A stretch of 64,000 nucleotides of DNA from Yersinia enterocolitica (GTDB lineage: Bacteria; Pseudomonadota; Gammaproteobacteria; Enterobacterales; Enterobacteriaceae), in the NCBI GenBank assembly GCA_002082245.2, contig NBTC02000002.1, positions 310,001 to 374,000 on the forward strand, read 5' to 3'. Each line of letters begins with the position of its first letter. The first letter of the stretch is position 1. Shown here in pieces: positions 36,681-51,328 of this stretch. The translations under genes were made by a program, and so were the position numbers. A model generated the notes under the pieces. The model ran no database searches, had not been told where the DNA came from, and was given only the letters and a program-made list of their open reading frames with translations.

Positions 36681-37391
36681 TTACTGCATCGCGGATGAAA
36701 AATTCAACGATTGCGGTAACCAGCATTCAGCCGGTAGTGGACTAAACTGGAGTTGACTCAACTGCTGCATAAAAAAGTTTCGTGGGATCTCAATCGCACC
36801 CAGCGACGCAGTGTGAGCGTTGAGGACCTGACAGTCAATCAGTTCTCCACCTTGACGGGTAAAATGATGACAAAAAACCATTAATGCGCTTTTTGAAGCA
36901 TTGTCAGCTCGGCTAAACATCGATTCTCCGCAAAACAGTTTACCTACTGCAATGCCATATAATCCGCCAACCAGTTCATTTTCCAACCAAACTTCAACTG
37001 AGTGCGCGTGCCCTAATGCATGTAATTGGCAATAAGCTTGCTGTACATCCTCGCCAATCCACGTCCCCTCATCACGTTGCGCAGCACAAGCGCTGACCAC
37101 ATCGGCAAAAGCATGGTTAAGTGTGAGGCGATAAGGACAACGGCGCAGAAAGCGGCGCATGCTGCGGCTAATATGCAAATCTTCTGGGAATAACACCGCG
37201 CGCGGGTCCGGTGACCACCATAGGATCATCTCTCCGGGGCTAAACCAAGGAAAAATCCCCTTTTGGTAAGCTGCCAGCAGGCGAGGAGCGGCTAAATCGC
37301 CCCCAAGAGCCAGCAAACCATTAGGTTCGCGCAGAGCCAGCTCAGGTGAGGGGAATGCAAATGACTGAGAAGATAGCTGTGTAATGCGCAT
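36681..37391 (-). CDS. aat: Leucyl/phenylalanyl-tRNA-protein transferase Aat
   Basis: This 236-residue enzyme transfers Leu or Phe from tRNA to proteins with N-terminal Arg or Lys, marking them for ClpS-ClpAP. Family blocks are [11 protein letters not shown] near 24-34, [26 protein letters not shown] near 43-68 and [29 protein letters not shown] near 136-164. Length equals that of E. coli (234). Its function links it to the clpS-clpA genes 700 bp away on the other strand. Confidence 0.95.
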   Translation of the reverse strand: MRITQLSSQSFAFPSPELALREPNGLLALGGDLAAPRLLAAYQKGIFPWFSPGEMILWWSPDPRAVLFPEDLHISRSMRRFLRRCPYRLTLNHAFADVVSACAAQRDEGTWIGEDVQQAYCQLHALGHAHSVEVWLENELVGGLYGIAVGKLFCGESMFSRADNASKSALMVFCHHFTRQGGELIDCQVLNAHTASLGAIEIPRNFFMQQLSQLQFSPLPAECWLPQSLNFSSAMQ

Positions 37392-37432
37392 AAATCCCCC
37401 TGATGATATCTTCAGGCTCCATAGCCTTGGTA

Positions 37433-37482
37433 CTTGAAGCCACAGCGTTGTTAGCTGTTACGCTCAGTTCGCTGGGTATAAT
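37433..37482. repeat. Collapsed ERIC remnant between aat and cydC
   Basis: CTTGAAGCCACAGCGTTGTTAG, a complementary arm GCTGTTACGCTC and a terminal GGGTATA. The outer parts are recognisable but the core is missing. Confidence 0.4.
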
Positions 37483-37595
37483 AAATAACAATGAATACCA
37501 CTTTTTCTTCAGTGGTTTTTATTCATATTAGCGCGAATTATGCTAATTACCTGCTCGCATCAGGTGACTCATTCACAATTCACGCAGCCCACTGT

Positions 37596-39320
37596 TCAAT
37601 GGCGTTGATGGAATTGGTAATAGCGCCCTTTGTGTTGCAATAAACTGTGGTGATTGCCTTGCTCGACTATCTTGCCACCATCCATCACGCAGATTCGATC
37701 CATATATTCCAGACCGTATAAACGATGAGTGACCATGATCAGGCTCTTGTGCTGACAGTGTTGGCGCAGCAGAGCCAGAATTTGTTGTTCTGTTTCAGCA
37801 TCTAACCCTTCGGTAGGTTCATCAAGTAGCAAAAGAGGCGCTGGATGTAGCAAGGCACGGGCAATTCCTAAACGACGCTGTTCACCGCCAGAGAGTGGCC
37901 GGCCACCATCCCCCATCCAGGCATTCAGTCCCTCACTGTTATCAAGTAAGTTGGCTAACCCGACGTGTTCCAAAACCGTTTTCAACTGTGCATCAGATGC
38001 CGTAGGGCAAGCCAGCAACAGATTTTCACGTAACGTACTGCTGAAGACATGTACCCGCTGGCTGACCACTGTCATCATTTGGCGCAAGGTATTTTCGTCA
38101 TAATTGGCCAATGGTTCCCCATTAAGCGTGATACTGCCTTGGCTGGCATCCCAGGCCCGGGTTAATAATTGTAACAGTGTGGACTTTCCACAGCCCGTGC
38201 GCCCAAGTAGCGCAATATGCTCCCCTGCGGCCAGTGACAGCGATATATTCTGCAAAACGGGTAAAGGCTGCTGTGGGTAGGTAAAACTCAACCCTGTCAC
38301 TTCTAGCGCCACCTGTGCGGTCACCTCTGGACCATGGGTCGGGAATGTCACTTCAGGCTGTTGTTCCATCAATTGCGCAACGCGGGTTGCGGAAGCGATA
38401 ACTTGCCCCAAGTGTTGGAATGCACCAGCCACCGGCAGCAAGGCTTCAAATGCGGCTAAAGAGGTAAAAACAAAGAGCGCCAGTAATGCGCCTGGTTGAT
38501 TATTCCCGCCAATACCTTCAGCGGCGAGCCATAAAATTAGCGTGACCGTTAGGCCAGTAGCCAGAATCATTAGCGCCTGCGCTAAACCAGCCAAGGATGC
38601 TTGCTGTTGTTGGCGTTTCATCCAGCGTTGTTCAATATCCTGCAACGAGGCACGGAATTGCTGCAACGCACCGAATACCAATAACTCTGCCTGCCCCTGT
38701 AACCAAGAGGTCAGTTGCGAACGATAAAGACCACGCAGGTCCGTCAGGTCACGACCAATGGGCTTACCGGCACGGTAGAAGATCAATGGGACGAGCAGTA
38801 ATAACCCCAGCAGAATTGCACCGAGTGTCAGGGCCAGATTGACATCCAGATAGCTTAAACCAAACGTCACGGCAGCAATAATTGCGATGGCGGCCACCAG
38901 CGGTGAGATGACGCGCAGATAGAGATGATCGAGGGTATCAACATCGGCGACCAACCGGTTCAGCAGTTCACTTTGGCGAAAACGGGCAATACCGGCAGGG
39001 GAGAGTGGTAGGATCTTCTGGAAAGCGAAGACCCGCAGATGTGCCAGTACACGGAATGTCGCGTCATGGCTGACAACTCGCTCTGCGTAGCGGCCCGCCG
39101 TACGGGTAATTGCGGCCCCTCGGACACCGGCTGCCGGTAGTAAGTAGTTAAACGTATATAATCCAGCAGGGCCAGCGATGGCGGTACCCGCAAGGAACCA
39201 ACCGGATAATGTCAGCAAGCCGATACTGGCCAGCAGCGTGACAATTGCCAGCACGATACCCAGACAAATCAGGAACCAATGGCGGCGATACAACGCCAAA
39301 AAAGGAAGAAGTACGCGCAT
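37596..39320 (-). CDS. cydC: Heme/thiol ABC exporter subunit CydC
   Basis: This 574-residue half-transporter has six transmembrane helices (about 1-310) and a C-terminal ATPase with Walker A GRTGCGKST near 372, signature LSGGEQRR and Walker B PLLLLDEPTEGLD. With CydD it forms the heterodimer needed to assemble cytochrome bd oxidase. Export of cysteine and glutathione was long proposed, and structural work supports heme handling. It starts 2 bp after cydD, so it is co-translated. Confidence 0.95.
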   Translation of the reverse strand: MRVLLPFLALYRRHWFLICLGIVLAIVTLLASIGLLTLSGWFLAGTAIAGPAGLYTFNYLLPAAGVRGAAITRTAGRYAERVVSHDATFRVLAHLRVFAFQKILPLSPAGIARFRQSELLNRLVADVDTLDHLYLRVISPLVAAIAIIAAVTFGLSYLDVNLALTLGAILLGLLLLVPLIFYRAGKPIGRDLTDLRGLYRSQLTSWLQGQAELLVFGALQQFRASLQDIEQRWMKRQQQQASLAGLAQALMILATGLTVTLILWLAAEGIGGNNQPGALLALFVFTSLAAFEALLPVAGAFQHLGQVIASATRVAQLMEQQPEVTFPTHGPEVTAQVALEVTGLSFTYPQQPLPVLQNISLSLAAGEHIALLGRTGCGKSTLLQLLTRAWDASQGSITLNGEPLANYDENTLRQMMTVVSQRVHVFSSTLRENLLLACPTASDAQLKTVLEHVGLANLLDNSEGLNAWMGDGGRPLSGGEQRRLGIARALLHPAPLLLLDEPTEGLDAETEQQILALLRQHCQHKSLIMVTHRLYGLEYMDRICVMDGGKIVEQGNHHSLLQHKGRYYQFHQRH

Positions 39321-39322
39321 AA

Positions 39323-41089
39323 TTAAAGCTCCTCACTGCGATGGGACAGCAGATTGGCAAATGAACCGTCAGACTGGCTGAGGGTGGAGTAATCACCTTG
39401 CTGAATCAGAAGGCCACTATCCATTACCCAGATTTGATCATAACCCAGCGTATCTTCTAACTGATGGGTAACCAGTAGCGTCGTCTGCCTGCGAGAGGCT
39501 TCCTCTAGTGCTTTCATCACCAACTGTTCACTGTGAGCATCAAGGCTGGCGGTGGGTTCATCCAGTAGCAATAAGCGGCACGGATTCAGTAAGGCGCGGG
39601 CAACGGCAACACGTTGCGCCTGCCCAACGGAGAGACGTGCAGAATGGTCGCCGACTTCAGTATTCAGCCCTTGTGGCAAATCAGCCAGGAATTCATTGAT
39701 ATAGGCACGCTCCACCGCCTGTTGTAATTGGCTGTGTGACGCATCTGGCTGGCCCAGCAAAATGTTGGCCGCCAGCGTCTGTTCCGGCAAATGTGGGTTT
39801 TGGCCAACCCAGCTTAATTGTCTACGCCACGCTGGTGCTTCCAGTTCGCGTAATTCAACCCCGTTCACTTTCAGTGAGCCGCGATAGGGTAAAAAGCCCA
39901 GCAGCAGGTTGAGTAATGAACTTTTACCTGCGCCACTCAGACCAACAATGGCAACGCGTTTGCCTGCGGGTAATAAGAACGTCAACGGTCCGGCCAACCG
40001 GGTGCCATTAGGGGCCAGAATTTCCAGTTGGTCGGCTTCCAGGGTGATAGCTTGGTTACCTGTCAGCACTTGGTCACCTTGGCCAATCGCTTCGCCTTCA
40101 CTACTCAAAAATGTGACCAGCGATTCTGCTGCGCCAACTGCCTGAGCTTTTGCGTGGTAAAACGTGCCTAAATCTCTCAGCGGTTGGAAGAATTCAGGGG
40201 CCAGGATCAATACCAGAAAACCCGCAAACAGGGTGACGCCAAAACCATAACTACCAAAATTCAGTTCACCCAAATAGGAAAAACCAAAGTAGACGGCAAC
40301 CACGGCAATAGAGATGGCGGCGAAAAACTCTAATACGGCTGAAGATAAGAATGCCATACGCAGCACTTCCATGGTGCGGCGGCGGAAATCTTCTGAGGCA
40401 TCACGAATTTGGTCGGTTTCTGCTTTAGCGCGGTTAAATAACCGTAACGTGTCTAATCCGCGTAAGCGATCAAGGAAGTTGCCACTCAACCGTGCCAGTG
40501 CGACAAAGTTACGCCGATTGGCGTCGGCGGCACCCATCCCGACCAGTGCCATAAACAGCGGGATCAATGGCGCGGTGACAAACAAGATCAAACCTGCCGC
40601 CCAGTTGATAGGGAAGACGGCAATCAGGATAAGCAATGGAATGAATACGGCCAGATACATCTGTGGTAGATAGCGGGAGTAGTAGTCCTGCATATCTTCA
40701 ATTTGTTCCAGAATGATGGTTGCCCAACTGCCCGCGGGCTTACCTTTCACCCACGCAGGGCCGAGCTGTTCTAATCGGTCTAAAACGACATTACGGATCT
40801 GCTGGCGAACTTTCATTCCGCAGATAAATCCCACCCGTTCACGCAACCAACTGATCACGGCGCGCAATGCAAAGGTTCCGGCCAGTAGCCAAAAATCAGC
40901 AGTCAATGCCGATCGGGGGAGTTGGTCTATAATCAGAGATTGCAGCAGGGTGGCCAGTAACCATGCCTGAGCGATGATCAATAACCCGCTGAGGAGGCCA
41001 AGTAACATGGACAGGCGGAGCCAACGTTGCGCGGGGGCGCTTTGTTTTTTCAGCCAACGAATCAACTCATACTGTCTTGTTTTATTCAT
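39323..41089 (-). CDS. cydD: Heme/thiol ABC exporter subunit CydD
   Basis: Partner of CydC, 588 residues with six transmembrane helices and a C-terminal ATPase: Walker A GLSGAGKSS near 382, the signature degenerate to LSVGQAQR, and Walker B RLLLLDEPTASLD. The altered signature (SVGQ instead of SGGQ) is normal for CydD and points to unequal ATP sites. First gene of cydDC, downstream of trxB as in E. coli. Confidence 0.95.
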   Translation of the reverse strand: MNKTRQYELIRWLKKQSAPAQRWLRLSMLLGLLSGLLIIAQAWLLATLLQSLIIDQLPRSALTADFWLLAGTFALRAVISWLRERVGFICGMKVRQQIRNVVLDRLEQLGPAWVKGKPAGSWATIILEQIEDMQDYYSRYLPQMYLAVFIPLLILIAVFPINWAAGLILFVTAPLIPLFMALVGMGAADANRRNFVALARLSGNFLDRLRGLDTLRLFNRAKAETDQIRDASEDFRRRTMEVLRMAFLSSAVLEFFAAISIAVVAVYFGFSYLGELNFGSYGFGVTLFAGFLVLILAPEFFQPLRDLGTFYHAKAQAVGAAESLVTFLSSEGEAIGQGDQVLTGNQAITLEADQLEILAPNGTRLAGPLTFLLPAGKRVAIVGLSGAGKSSLLNLLLGFLPYRGSLKVNGVELRELEAPAWRRQLSWVGQNPHLPEQTLAANILLGQPDASHSQLQQAVERAYINEFLADLPQGLNTEVGDHSARLSVGQAQRVAVARALLNPCRLLLLDEPTASLDAHSEQLVMKALEEASRRQTTLLVTHQLEDTLGYDQIWVMDSGLLIQQGDYSTLSQSDGSFANLLSHRSEEL

Positions 41090-41274
41090 CAGGCAATTTA
41101 TCTGCGCAGGGAGCTAGAAAATATCAAAAAGTGTCTGTCACCGTTGACGGTGGCAAACTCGCGAAAGGCAATATTACCTTGTCATGACGAGAGGTGAAAC
41201 CATTAGGTTGTGATAGTCGCCGCATTCCACAACAGGAGTAATTTACTGTTTTTAATTGGGATGCGGGCGAGTGA

Positions 41275-41313
41275 AAATAAAAAACGGGTGGTTCACTTAT
41301 CGTAAACCACCCG
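41275..41313 (-). terminator. Rho-independent terminator of trxB
   Basis: CGGGTGGTT and AACCACCCG form a 9-bp perfect stem with an 11-base loop, 33 bp after trxB. On the reverse strand TTTTTTATTTTC follows. Confidence 0.85.
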
Positions 41314-41345
41314 CCACATAGCGCTTGGATCCCCATGCGGAATCG

Positions 41346-43077
<1,732 letters not shown>

Positions 43078-43572
43078 ATGATAGATAATAAAAAACGCCC
43101 GGGGAAAGAGCTTGATCGTATAGATCGTAACATCCTGAATGAATTACAAAAGGATGGGCGCATCTCTAACGTTGAGCTTTCAAAACGAGTAGGATTATCA
43201 CCAACACCATGTTTGGAACGAGTTCGCCGCTTAGAGCGTCAGGGTTTCATCCAAGGTTATACCGCACTGCTTAATCCACAGTATTTGGATGCATCGCTGC
43301 TGGTTATCGTTGAGATTACTCTGAATCGTGGCGCTCCGGATGTGTTTGAGCAATTTAATGCCGCTGTTAAAAATCTTGAGGAAATTCAAGAGTGTCACCT
43401 GGTTTCCGGCGATTTCGACTATTTGTTGAAAACCCGCGTACCTGATATGTCTGCTTACCGTACATTACTCGGTGAGACCTTGCTTCGCCTGCCGGGCGTC
43501 AATGACACTCGTACCTATGTGGTCATGGAAGAAGTGAAGCAGAGTAACCGCCTAGTCATTAAAACGCGGTAA
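43078..43572 (+). CDS. lrp: Leucine-responsive regulatory protein Lrp
   Basis: This 164-residue global regulator of amino acid metabolism, pili and transport is nearly identical to E. coli Lrp. The N-terminal winged helix-turn-helix is ILNELQKDGRISNVELSKRVGLSPTPCLERVRRLE (about 15-49). The C-terminal RAM domain (about 65-164) binds leucine and assembles octamers. The ATG at 43078 gives the conserved start MIDNKKRPGKELDRIDRN; an upstream GTG/ATG extension from 43033 is not conserved. Confidence 0.97.
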   Translation: MIDNKKRPGKELDRIDRNILNELQKDGRISNVELSKRVGLSPTPCLERVRRLERQGFIQGYTALLNPQYLDASLLVIVEITLNRGAPDVFEQFNAAVKNLEEIQECHLVSGDFDYLLKTRVPDMSAYRTLLGETLLRLPGVNDTRTYVVMEEVKQSNRLVIKTR

Positions 43573-43693
43573 ACAGGCAGGTGCAAAACCTGAGTAATTT
43601 GGTTACACTCCTGTTTATTCATACAGTTTCAACGCCGGGAGGGTTCTCGGCGTTGTCACTCATACCAGTTAACAGGAACCTGGAGAGCCTTTC

Positions 43694-46600
43694 TTGAGCC
43701 AGGAATATACAGAAGATAAAGAAGTTACCCTGAAAAAACTCAGCAGCGGGCGTCGTTTACTTGAGGCGGTTTTGATTGTGGTAACAATTTTGGCAGCCTA
43801 CCTGATGGCGGCGCTGCTCAGTTTTAATCCTTCGGACCCAAGCTGGTCCCAAACTGCATGGCATGAGCCTATCCACAATCTTGGTGGGGGTATTGGTGCT
43901 TGGATGGCCGATACACTGTTCTTCACCTTTGGTGTTTTGGCTTACGCAATCCCTGTGATTATGGTGATATTGTGCTGGGCGGCTTTTCGTCAGCGCGATG
44001 CCAATGAACACGTTGATTACTTTGCTCTTTCTTTACGTCTGATTGGCACATTAGCCCTGATTTTAACGTCATGTGGCCTGGCTGCATTGAATGTTGACGA
44101 TCTTTATTACTTTGCCTCTGGTGGGGTAATTGGCAGTTTGTTCAGTAATGCCATGTTGCCGTGGTTCAATGGTGTCGGTGCAACACTGACATTGCTCTGT
44201 ATCTGGGCTGTTGGCCTGACGCTGTTTACCGGCTGGTCATGGTTGGTCATTGCTGAGAAAATTGGCGGAGTGGTCTTAGGCTCACTGACATTTATGACTA
44301 ATCGCTCACGTCGTGAAGAACGCTATGACGATGAAGATGACGATTATCAGGTTGAAGATTCCGACGTTGCTGAACAAGAGCAGCGGGCGGCTTCAAATAA
44401 AGCGCTAGCAGTAGGCGCGGCTAGCGCCGCACTTGCGGCATCTGCGGCTCATGCTGATGACGACGTGCTATTCTCCGCGCCATCAGCAACCGACGCCATC
44501 GCCAATGCGCCTGAGCCGGCCTTATCCCCAGCGCCGGGGTCCAATGGCGACTATGATCCTCTATTAAGCAGCCTGCGGGCAACAGATGATGACTATCAAC
44601 CTGCTCCTAGGGTGATAGCCGAGTCTGTTAGCAGCCATAGCACGGCACCGATGACGGCTAACTCGACAGCGACACCGCCGTTATATTCGTTTGAAATTCC
44701 GCAAGAGACGCCATCACCGGTTCAGACTCGCGTTGCCACGCCTGTTGAGCGGCCAGAGCCACAAATGGGGGCATGGGATGTACCACCTGCACCTGTCAGC
44801 CATTCGCCGTTCGATTTCTCAACAGCACAGCGCCATAGTGATCAGGTCGATAGTGTTCCTAATGCGAACACTGGTTTTGGCCGTGCCCTTGATGGTTTGG
44901 CCGCAGTAAGTTCGGCCAGTGATCCACTGATTAGTGACCCATTGATCAATAGCAGCTTGTCAAATAACCCATTGTCTCATCACGGTTTGTCGGGAACAGC
45001 CATCGCCGCTGCGAGTGCAGCAGCGACGTTTATGCCAGCATTTACTGCTACTAGTGACACCGGTTCTCAGGTAAAACAGGGTATCGGTCCTGAGTTACCA
45101 CGGCCTAACCCTGTGCGTATTCCAACGCGGCGTGAGTTGGCCTCTTACGGTATCAAGTTGCCTTCACAACGTATGGCGGAACAGGAACAACGCGAACAAG
45201 AAGCGCAAAATCCTCAGGTTACTGCAGCGTCGTTCGACAGCGAGCCTCTATCAGCAGATGATGATGCGTTGCAGCAGGCTATCTTGCGTAAAGCGTTTGC
45301 CGACCAGCAATCCGAGCGTTACGAGCAATCATCAGACGCAGGGGGTAATACGTTCACCGCCCCTGAGCCAGAAGATGAGCAAGCTTTAGAAGAAGCCGCA
45401 TTACGGCAGGCATTCGCAGCACAACAACAGCATCGTTATGGGGCGGTTCAGCACCAAGACGTTGTTCATCACGAAGACTCTACTCATCACAAAAACAGTG
45501 CCGCAGAAGGAATGCAGCCTGTTGATATCCGCCGCGCCTATACATTCTCGCCGGTCGCAGATCTTGTTGATGATAGCCCTCGTGAGCCCTTGTTCACGCT
45601 TTCTCCCTATGTTGATGAAGAGGACCACGTCGCTTCTCCAGACGCTATTTCGCCTGAGCAACCAGCGCAATATCAGCAGCCATCAGTGCATCAAACGCAT
45701 TCAGGGCAAGTCACATCGGTGCCAGCACCCTATACGCAGTCTGCGGCAACGCCTACTTATGCACCGACAACAGCACATGTTCCGGCAATAGCCCCGTCTG
45801 CTGTTGAGCCAACAATACCGGTACCACCTGTCGCCCCCGTGCAACCAACGCCAGCAATGGACAGCTTGATTCACCCGTTCCTGATGCGTAATGATCAGCC
45901 GTTGATTAAACCGACCACACCACTGCCTACGCTTGATTTACTTTCTTCTCCGCCAGCGGAGGAAGAACCAGTTGATATGTTTGCTTTAGAGCAAACAGCT
46001 CGTCTGGTTGAAGCACGTTTAGGTGATTATCGGGTAAAAGCGGAAGTAGTGGGTATTTCTCCAGGGCCAGTCATTACTCGCTTTGAGTTGGATTTGGCTC
46101 CAGGTGTTAAAGCGTCGCGCATTTCCAATCTTTCCCGCGATTTGGCCCGTTCTCTATCAGCTATCGCTGTGCGTGTAGTGGAAGTTATTCCGGGCAAACC
46201 TTATGTCGGGCTTGAATTGCCGAATAAGCATCGTCAAACGGTCTACCTGAGGGAAGTGCTCGACTGTGCCAAATTCCGTGATAACCCTTCTCCGCTTGCT
46301 ATTGTGCTTGGTAAAGATATTGCCGGGCAGCCGGTGGTGGCAGACTTAGCCAAAATGCCACACTTGCTGGTGGCCGGTACTACCGGTTCTGGTAAGTCGG
46401 TTGGGGTGAACGCGATGATCCTCAGTATCTTGTATAAAGCCACACCAGATGAGGTGCGCTTTATCATGATTGACCCGAAAATGCTGGAGTTATCGGTGTA
46501 TGAAGGCATTCCTCATCTGCTAACCGAAGTGGTTACTGATATGAAGGATGCCGCGAATGCATTGCGCTGGTGTGTCGGCGAGATGGAACGGCGCTATAAA

Positions 46601-47398
46601 TTGATGTCGGCGCTGGGCGTGCGTAATCTCGCAGGCTATAACGAGCGCGTAGCTCAGGCTGAAGCTATGGGGCGGCCAATCCCTGATCCATTCTGGAAGC
46701 CATCCGATAGCATGGACATCTCACCGCCGATGCTGGTGAAACTGCCTTATATCGTGGTGCTGGTGGATGAGTTTGCCGATTTAATGATGACAGTGGGCAA
46801 AAAAGTTGAAGAGTTGATAGCACGTCTGGCACAGAAAGCCCGTGCTGCCGGTATCCATCTGGTGCTGGCTACCCAGCGTCCATCGGTAGATGTCATCACC
46901 GGTTTGATAAAAGCTAACATTCCAACCCGTATCGCATTTACGGTTTCCAGTAAAATCGACTCACGGACTATCCTCGATCAGGGCGGCGCGGAATCACTGC
47001 TGGGGATGGGGGACATGCTGTATATGGCACCAAACTCTTCGATTCCGGTACGTGTGCACGGTGCCTTTGTCCGTGACCAAGAAGTGCATGCCGTGGTTAA
47101 TGATTGGAAAGCCCGAGGTCGTCCTCAATACATTGAGAGCATTCTTAGTGGTAGTGAAGAAGGGGAAGGCGGTAGTCTTGGATTGGACAGTGATGAAGAG
47201 CTGGACCCACTGTTTGATCAGGCCGTGAGCTTTGTGTTAGAGAAACGCCGGGCGTCAATTTCTGGCGTGCAGCGCCAATTCCGTATTGGGTATAACCGTG
47301 CTGCACGTATTATCGAACAGATGGAAGCCCAGCAGATTGTGAGTACGCCGGGCCATAATGGTAATCGTGAAGTGTTGGCCCCGCCGCCACATGAGTAG
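43694..47398 (+). CDS. ftsK: DNA translocase FtsK
   Basis: A 1234-residue division protein. Four to five N-terminal transmembrane helices (about 20-190) anchor it at the septum. A long linker (about 200-740) is rich in Pro, Gln, Ala and acidic residues and has two degenerate repeats ALxxAxLRxAFAxQQxxRY near 524 and 562. The motor has Walker A GTTGSGKS near 894 and Walker [15 protein letters not shown]. The gamma domain (about 1165-1225), which reads KOPS sequences and activates XerD, ends the protein. Start is TTG at 43694, matching MSQEYxEDKEVTL of E. coli. The linker is shorter than in E. coli (1329 residues). Confidence 0.96.
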   Translation: MSQEYTEDKEVTLKKLSSGRRLLEAVLIVVTILAAYLMAALLSFNPSDPSWSQTAWHEPIHNLGGGIGAWMADTLFFTFGVLAYAIPVIMVILCWAAFRQRDANEHVDYFALSLRLIGTLALILTSCGLAALNVDDLYYFASGGVIGSLFSNAMLPWFNGVGATLTLLCIWAVGLTLFTGWSWLVIAEKIGGVVLGSLTFMTNRSRREERYDDEDDDYQVEDSDVAEQEQRAASNKALAVGAASAALAASAAHADDDVLFSAPSATDAIANAPEPALSPAPGSNGDYDPLLSSLRATDDDYQPAPRVIAESVSSHSTAPMTANSTATPPLYSFEIPQETPSPVQTRVATPVERPEPQMGAWDVPPAPVSHSPFDFSTAQRHSDQVDSVPNANTGFGRALDGLAAVSSASDPLISDPLINSSLSNNPLSHHGLSGTAIAAASAAATFMPAFTATSDTGSQVKQGIGPELPRPNPVRIPTRRELASYGIKLPSQRMAEQEQREQEAQNPQVTAASFDSEPLSADDDALQQAILRKAFADQQSERYEQSSDAGGNTFTAPEPEDEQALEEAALRQAFAAQQQHRYGAVQHQDVVHHEDSTHHKNSAAEGMQPVDIRRAYTFSPVADLVDDSPREPLFTLSPYVDEEDHVASPDAISPEQPAQYQQPSVHQTHSGQVTSVPAPYTQSAATPTYAPTTAHVPAIAPSAVEPTIPVPPVAPVQPTPAMDSLIHPFLMRNDQPLIKPTTPLPTLDLLSSPPAEEEPVDMFALEQTARLVEARLGDYRVKAEVVGISPGPVITRFELDLAPGVKASRISNLSRDLARSLSAIAVRVVEVIPGKPYVGLELPNKHRQTVYLREVLDCAKFRDNPSPLAIVLGKDIAGQPVVADLAKMPHLLVAGTTGSGKSVGVNAMILSILYKATPDEVRFIMIDPKMLELSVYEGIPHLLTEVVTDMKDAANALRWCVGEMERRYKLMSALGVRNLAGYNERVAQAEAMGRPIPDPFWKPSDSMDISPPMLVKLPYIVVLVDEFADLMMTVGKKVEELIARLAQKARAAGIHLVLATQRPSVDVITGLIKANIPTRIAFTVSSKIDSRTILDQGGAESLLGMGDMLYMAPNSSIPVRVHGAFVRDQEVHAVVNDWKARGRPQYIESILSGSEEGEGGSLGLDSDEELDPLFDQAVSFVLEKRRASISGVQRQFRIGYNRAARIIEQMEAQQIVSTPGHNGNREVLAPPPHE

Positions 47399-47425
47399 TC
47401 ATATTTTGCTCTGAGGAAGTTAACA

Positions 47426-47551
47426 TATACCCAATAGATTTCGAGTTGCAGGTAGGCGGCAACGAAATGAACCCAAGGAGTTGAGATAACTCAATGAGTT
47501 GGGTGAGTGATGGCAGCTAACACCCCTGCATCTTGAAAGATGACGGGTATA
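47426..47551. repeat. Complete ERIC element between ftsK and lolA
   Basis: Bounded by TATACCC and its complement GGGTATA, 126 bp. The outer arms (AGTTGCAGGTAGGCGGC and GCTAACACCCCTGCATC) match other copies. The core (CCCAAGGAGTTGA...TCAATGAGTTGGG) has diverged but keeps its palindrome. Confidence 0.88.
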
Positions 47552-47555
47552 GACA

Positions 47556-47572
47556 GGGCCGCTTTGCGGCCC
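47556..47572 (+). terminator. Hairpin after ftsK
   Basis: GGGCCGC-TTT-GCGGCCC, a 7-bp GC-only stem, is followed by only TTATG. It may end or pause ftsK transcription before lolA. Confidence 0.4.
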
Positions 47573-47630
47573 TTATGCAAAGAAGCATAACCCCGTATTT
47601 ATCAGAGAATTTTATAAGGTATTTAGAATA

Positions 47631-48242
47631 ATGAAAAAACTGCTTGTTGCTTGCTGTCTGTTATCGGGTTTAATTTCAGCTTCAGTTCTGGCGGATGTCA
47701 GTACCGATTTGCAAGGTCGTCTGAGTAAGGTGAACAGTTTCCATGCTAATTTCTCGCAAAAAGTGACCAGCGCTGATGGCGCGACGGTGCAGGAAGGTGA
47801 AGGGGAGCTATGGGTGAAACGGCCAAATCTGTTTAACTGGCATATGACCTCACCGGATGAAAGCGTACTTATCTCAGACGGGGAAACCTTGTGGTTCTAC
47901 AACCCCTTTGTTGAGCAGGCCACGGCAACCTGGTTGAAGAATGCAACCGGTAACACTCCGTTTATGCTGATTACCCGCAACAACCCGGATGACTGGAAAC
48001 AGTACAATGTTAAGCAGAAAGGCGATGATTTTGAACTGACACCTAAAAGTGCCAGCGGTAATCTGAAGCAATTTGCCATTACGGTTACGCCGACGGGGAC
48101 TATCAAGAGTTTTACTGCGGTTGAGCAAGATGGGCAGCGCAGTGCTTACACCCTGAAAGGCCAACAAAATAGCTCGGCTGACGCCAGCAAATTTAAATTT
48201 ACCCTACCAAAAGGGGTGACGCTGGACGACCAGCGGCAGTGA
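47631..48242 (+). CDS. lolA: Outer-membrane lipoprotein carrier protein LolA
   Basis: This 203-residue periplasmic chaperone receives lipoproteins from LolCDE and carries them to LolB. The signal peptide is residues 1-21 ([21 protein letters not shown]), with mature start [10 protein letters not shown]. Family features are the F-HANF-Q segment near 38-43, the [15 protein letters not shown] block near 57-71, and the hydrophobic half-barrel segments after it. Length equals that of E. coli LolA. rarA begins 8 bp after its stop. Confidence 0.95.
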   Translation: MKKLLVACCLLSGLISASVLADVSTDLQGRLSKVNSFHANFSQKVTSADGATVQEGEGELWVKRPNLFNWHMTSPDESVLISDGETLWFYNPFVEQATATWLKNATGNTPFMLITRNNPDDWKQYNVKQKGDDFELTPKSASGNLKQFAITVTPTGTIKSFTAVEQDGQRSAYTLKGQQNSSADASKFKFTLPKGVTLDDQRQ

Positions 48243-48249
48243 GGTTTGC

Positions 48250-49593
48250 GTGAGTAATATGTCCCTCGACTTTTCCCAAAATGAGTTTCAACCACTGGCC
48301 GCGCGGATGCGGCCTTTGACGTTGGATCAATATATTGGTCAGCAACATTTGCTGGCACCGGGTAAACCGCTACCACGGGCAATCGTTGCGGGGCAGTTAC
48401 ACTCCATGATCCTCTGGGGGCCACCTGGGACGGGCAAAACCACATTGGCCGAAATTATTGGTCGTTACGGCCAAGCTGATGTGGAACGCATTTCTGCCGT
48501 GACCTCCGGTATTAAAGAGATTCGTGAGGCTATCGAACGCGCACGGCAAAACCGTGATGCTGGTCGGCGCACTATCTTGTTTGTTGACGAAGTCCATCGT
48601 TTCAATAAAAGCCAGCAGGATGCTTTTTTGCCGCATATTGAGGATGGCACTATTACCTTTATCGGTGCTACGACTGAAAACCCCTCGTTTGAACTGAATT
48701 CGGCATTGCTCTCCAGAGCGCGGGTTTATTTGCTTAAGGCATTAACCGCCGCAGATATCGAGAAAGTGATTGATCAAGCGATGTCAGACGGCAGCCGTGG
48801 TTACGGTGGGCAGAATATCAAACTGCCGGACGAGACCCGCCGCATGATATCGGAGCTGGTTGGTGGTGATGCTCGTCGCGCGTTAAACAGCCTTGAGATG
48901 ATGGCAGATATGGCAGAAATAGATGCCAACGGGGTGCGAGTATTAACCCCTGATTTGCTGAAAGAAGTGTCTGGCGAGCGGAGCGCCCGTTTTGATAACA
49001 AAGGTGATCGTTATTATGATCTGATCTCGGCGGTGCATAAATCCATTCGCGGCTCGGCCCCGGATGCGGCGCTATATTGGTATGCGCGTATTATCACTGC
49101 AGGGGGGGATCCCCTTTATGTCGCCCGCCGTTTATTGGCTATTGCCTCGGAAGATGTCGGTAATGCCGATCCTCGTGCCATGCAAGTGGCTATATCAGCG
49201 TGGGACTGCTTTACTCGAGTCGGTCCGGCAGAAGGTGAAAGGGCGATTGCTCAGGCCATTGTTTATCTAGCTTGTGCACCAAAAAGTAATGCGGTTTATT
49301 CCGCGTTTAAAGCAGCGATGCAGGACGCGCGTGATAAGCCTGACTTTGATGTGCCAGAACACCTACGTAATGCACCGACCAAACTGATGAAAGAGATGGG
49401 GCTTGGGGCGGAGTACCGATATGCCCATGATGAACAGCATGCTTATGCTGCAGGTGAGAACTATTTCCCGCCAGAAATGGCCGCGACTCGCTACTATTCA
49501 CCCTCATCCCGTGGTCTGGAAGGTAAAATCGGTGAAAAGCTGGCATGGTTGGCTGAGCAGGATCAAAATAGCCCGATAAAACGCTACCGCTAG
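48250..49593 (+). CDS. rarA: Replication-associated recombination protein RarA
   Basis: This 447-residue AAA+ ATPase (MgsA/WRNIP1 family) acts at stalled replication forks and resembles clamp loaders and RuvB. Walker [10 protein letters not shown] is at 57-65, Walker [12 protein letters not shown] near 111, sensor 1 [18 protein letters not shown] near 133, followed by the tetramerisation C-terminal part ending NSPIKRYR. The start is GTG at 48250 with GAGG at the lolA stop; E. coli also begins MSNxSLDFS. Confidence 0.95.
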   Translation: MSNMSLDFSQNEFQPLAARMRPLTLDQYIGQQHLLAPGKPLPRAIVAGQLHSMILWGPPGTGKTTLAEIIGRYGQADVERISAVTSGIKEIREAIERARQNRDAGRRTILFVDEVHRFNKSQQDAFLPHIEDGTITFIGATTENPSFELNSALLSRARVYLLKALTAADIEKVIDQAMSDGSRGYGGQNIKLPDETRRMISELVGGDARRALNSLEMMADMAEIDANGVRVLTPDLLKEVSGERSARFDNKGDRYYDLISAVHKSIRGSAPDAALYWYARIITAGGDPLYVARRLLAIASEDVGNADPRAMQVAISAWDCFTRVGPAEGERAIAQAIVYLACAPKSNAVYSAFKAAMQDARDKPDFDVPEHLRNAPTKLMKEMGLGAEYRYAHDEQHAYAAGENYFPPEMAATRYYSPSSRGLEGKIGEKLAWLAEQDQNSPIKRYR

Positions 49594-49677
49594 TCTTGCT
49601 GTTGCGGTAAGGTTAGCGCTATATGGTAAGTGGCTGTTTATACCGCTTATGTCATGAAATTCTCCTTTAATAACCAT

Positions 49678-51122
<1,445 letters not shown>

Positions 51123-51156
51123 TAACATACGGATTAATCACTAATCCAATATGCAG

Positions 51157-51181
51157 AAAGCGCCCCAGGGCGCTTTTTCTT
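51157..51181 (+). terminator. Rho-independent terminator of serS
   Basis: AAAGCGCC-CCAG-GGCGCTTT hairpin followed by TTTCTTTTT, 35 bp after the stop. Confidence 0.85.
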
Positions 51182-51328
51182 TTTGGCGTATAGCCAGAGT
51201 AAAGGCTGAAGGTTGCTCGTAGGTGCTTCCAACATATCGTGCTATCCCCTCCCGCGCAGTAATTGACTTTTATATCGCCGGTGGCATGATGCGCTCACTT
51301 TTATCGTCCCGACGGCTCCTGTCTTATT

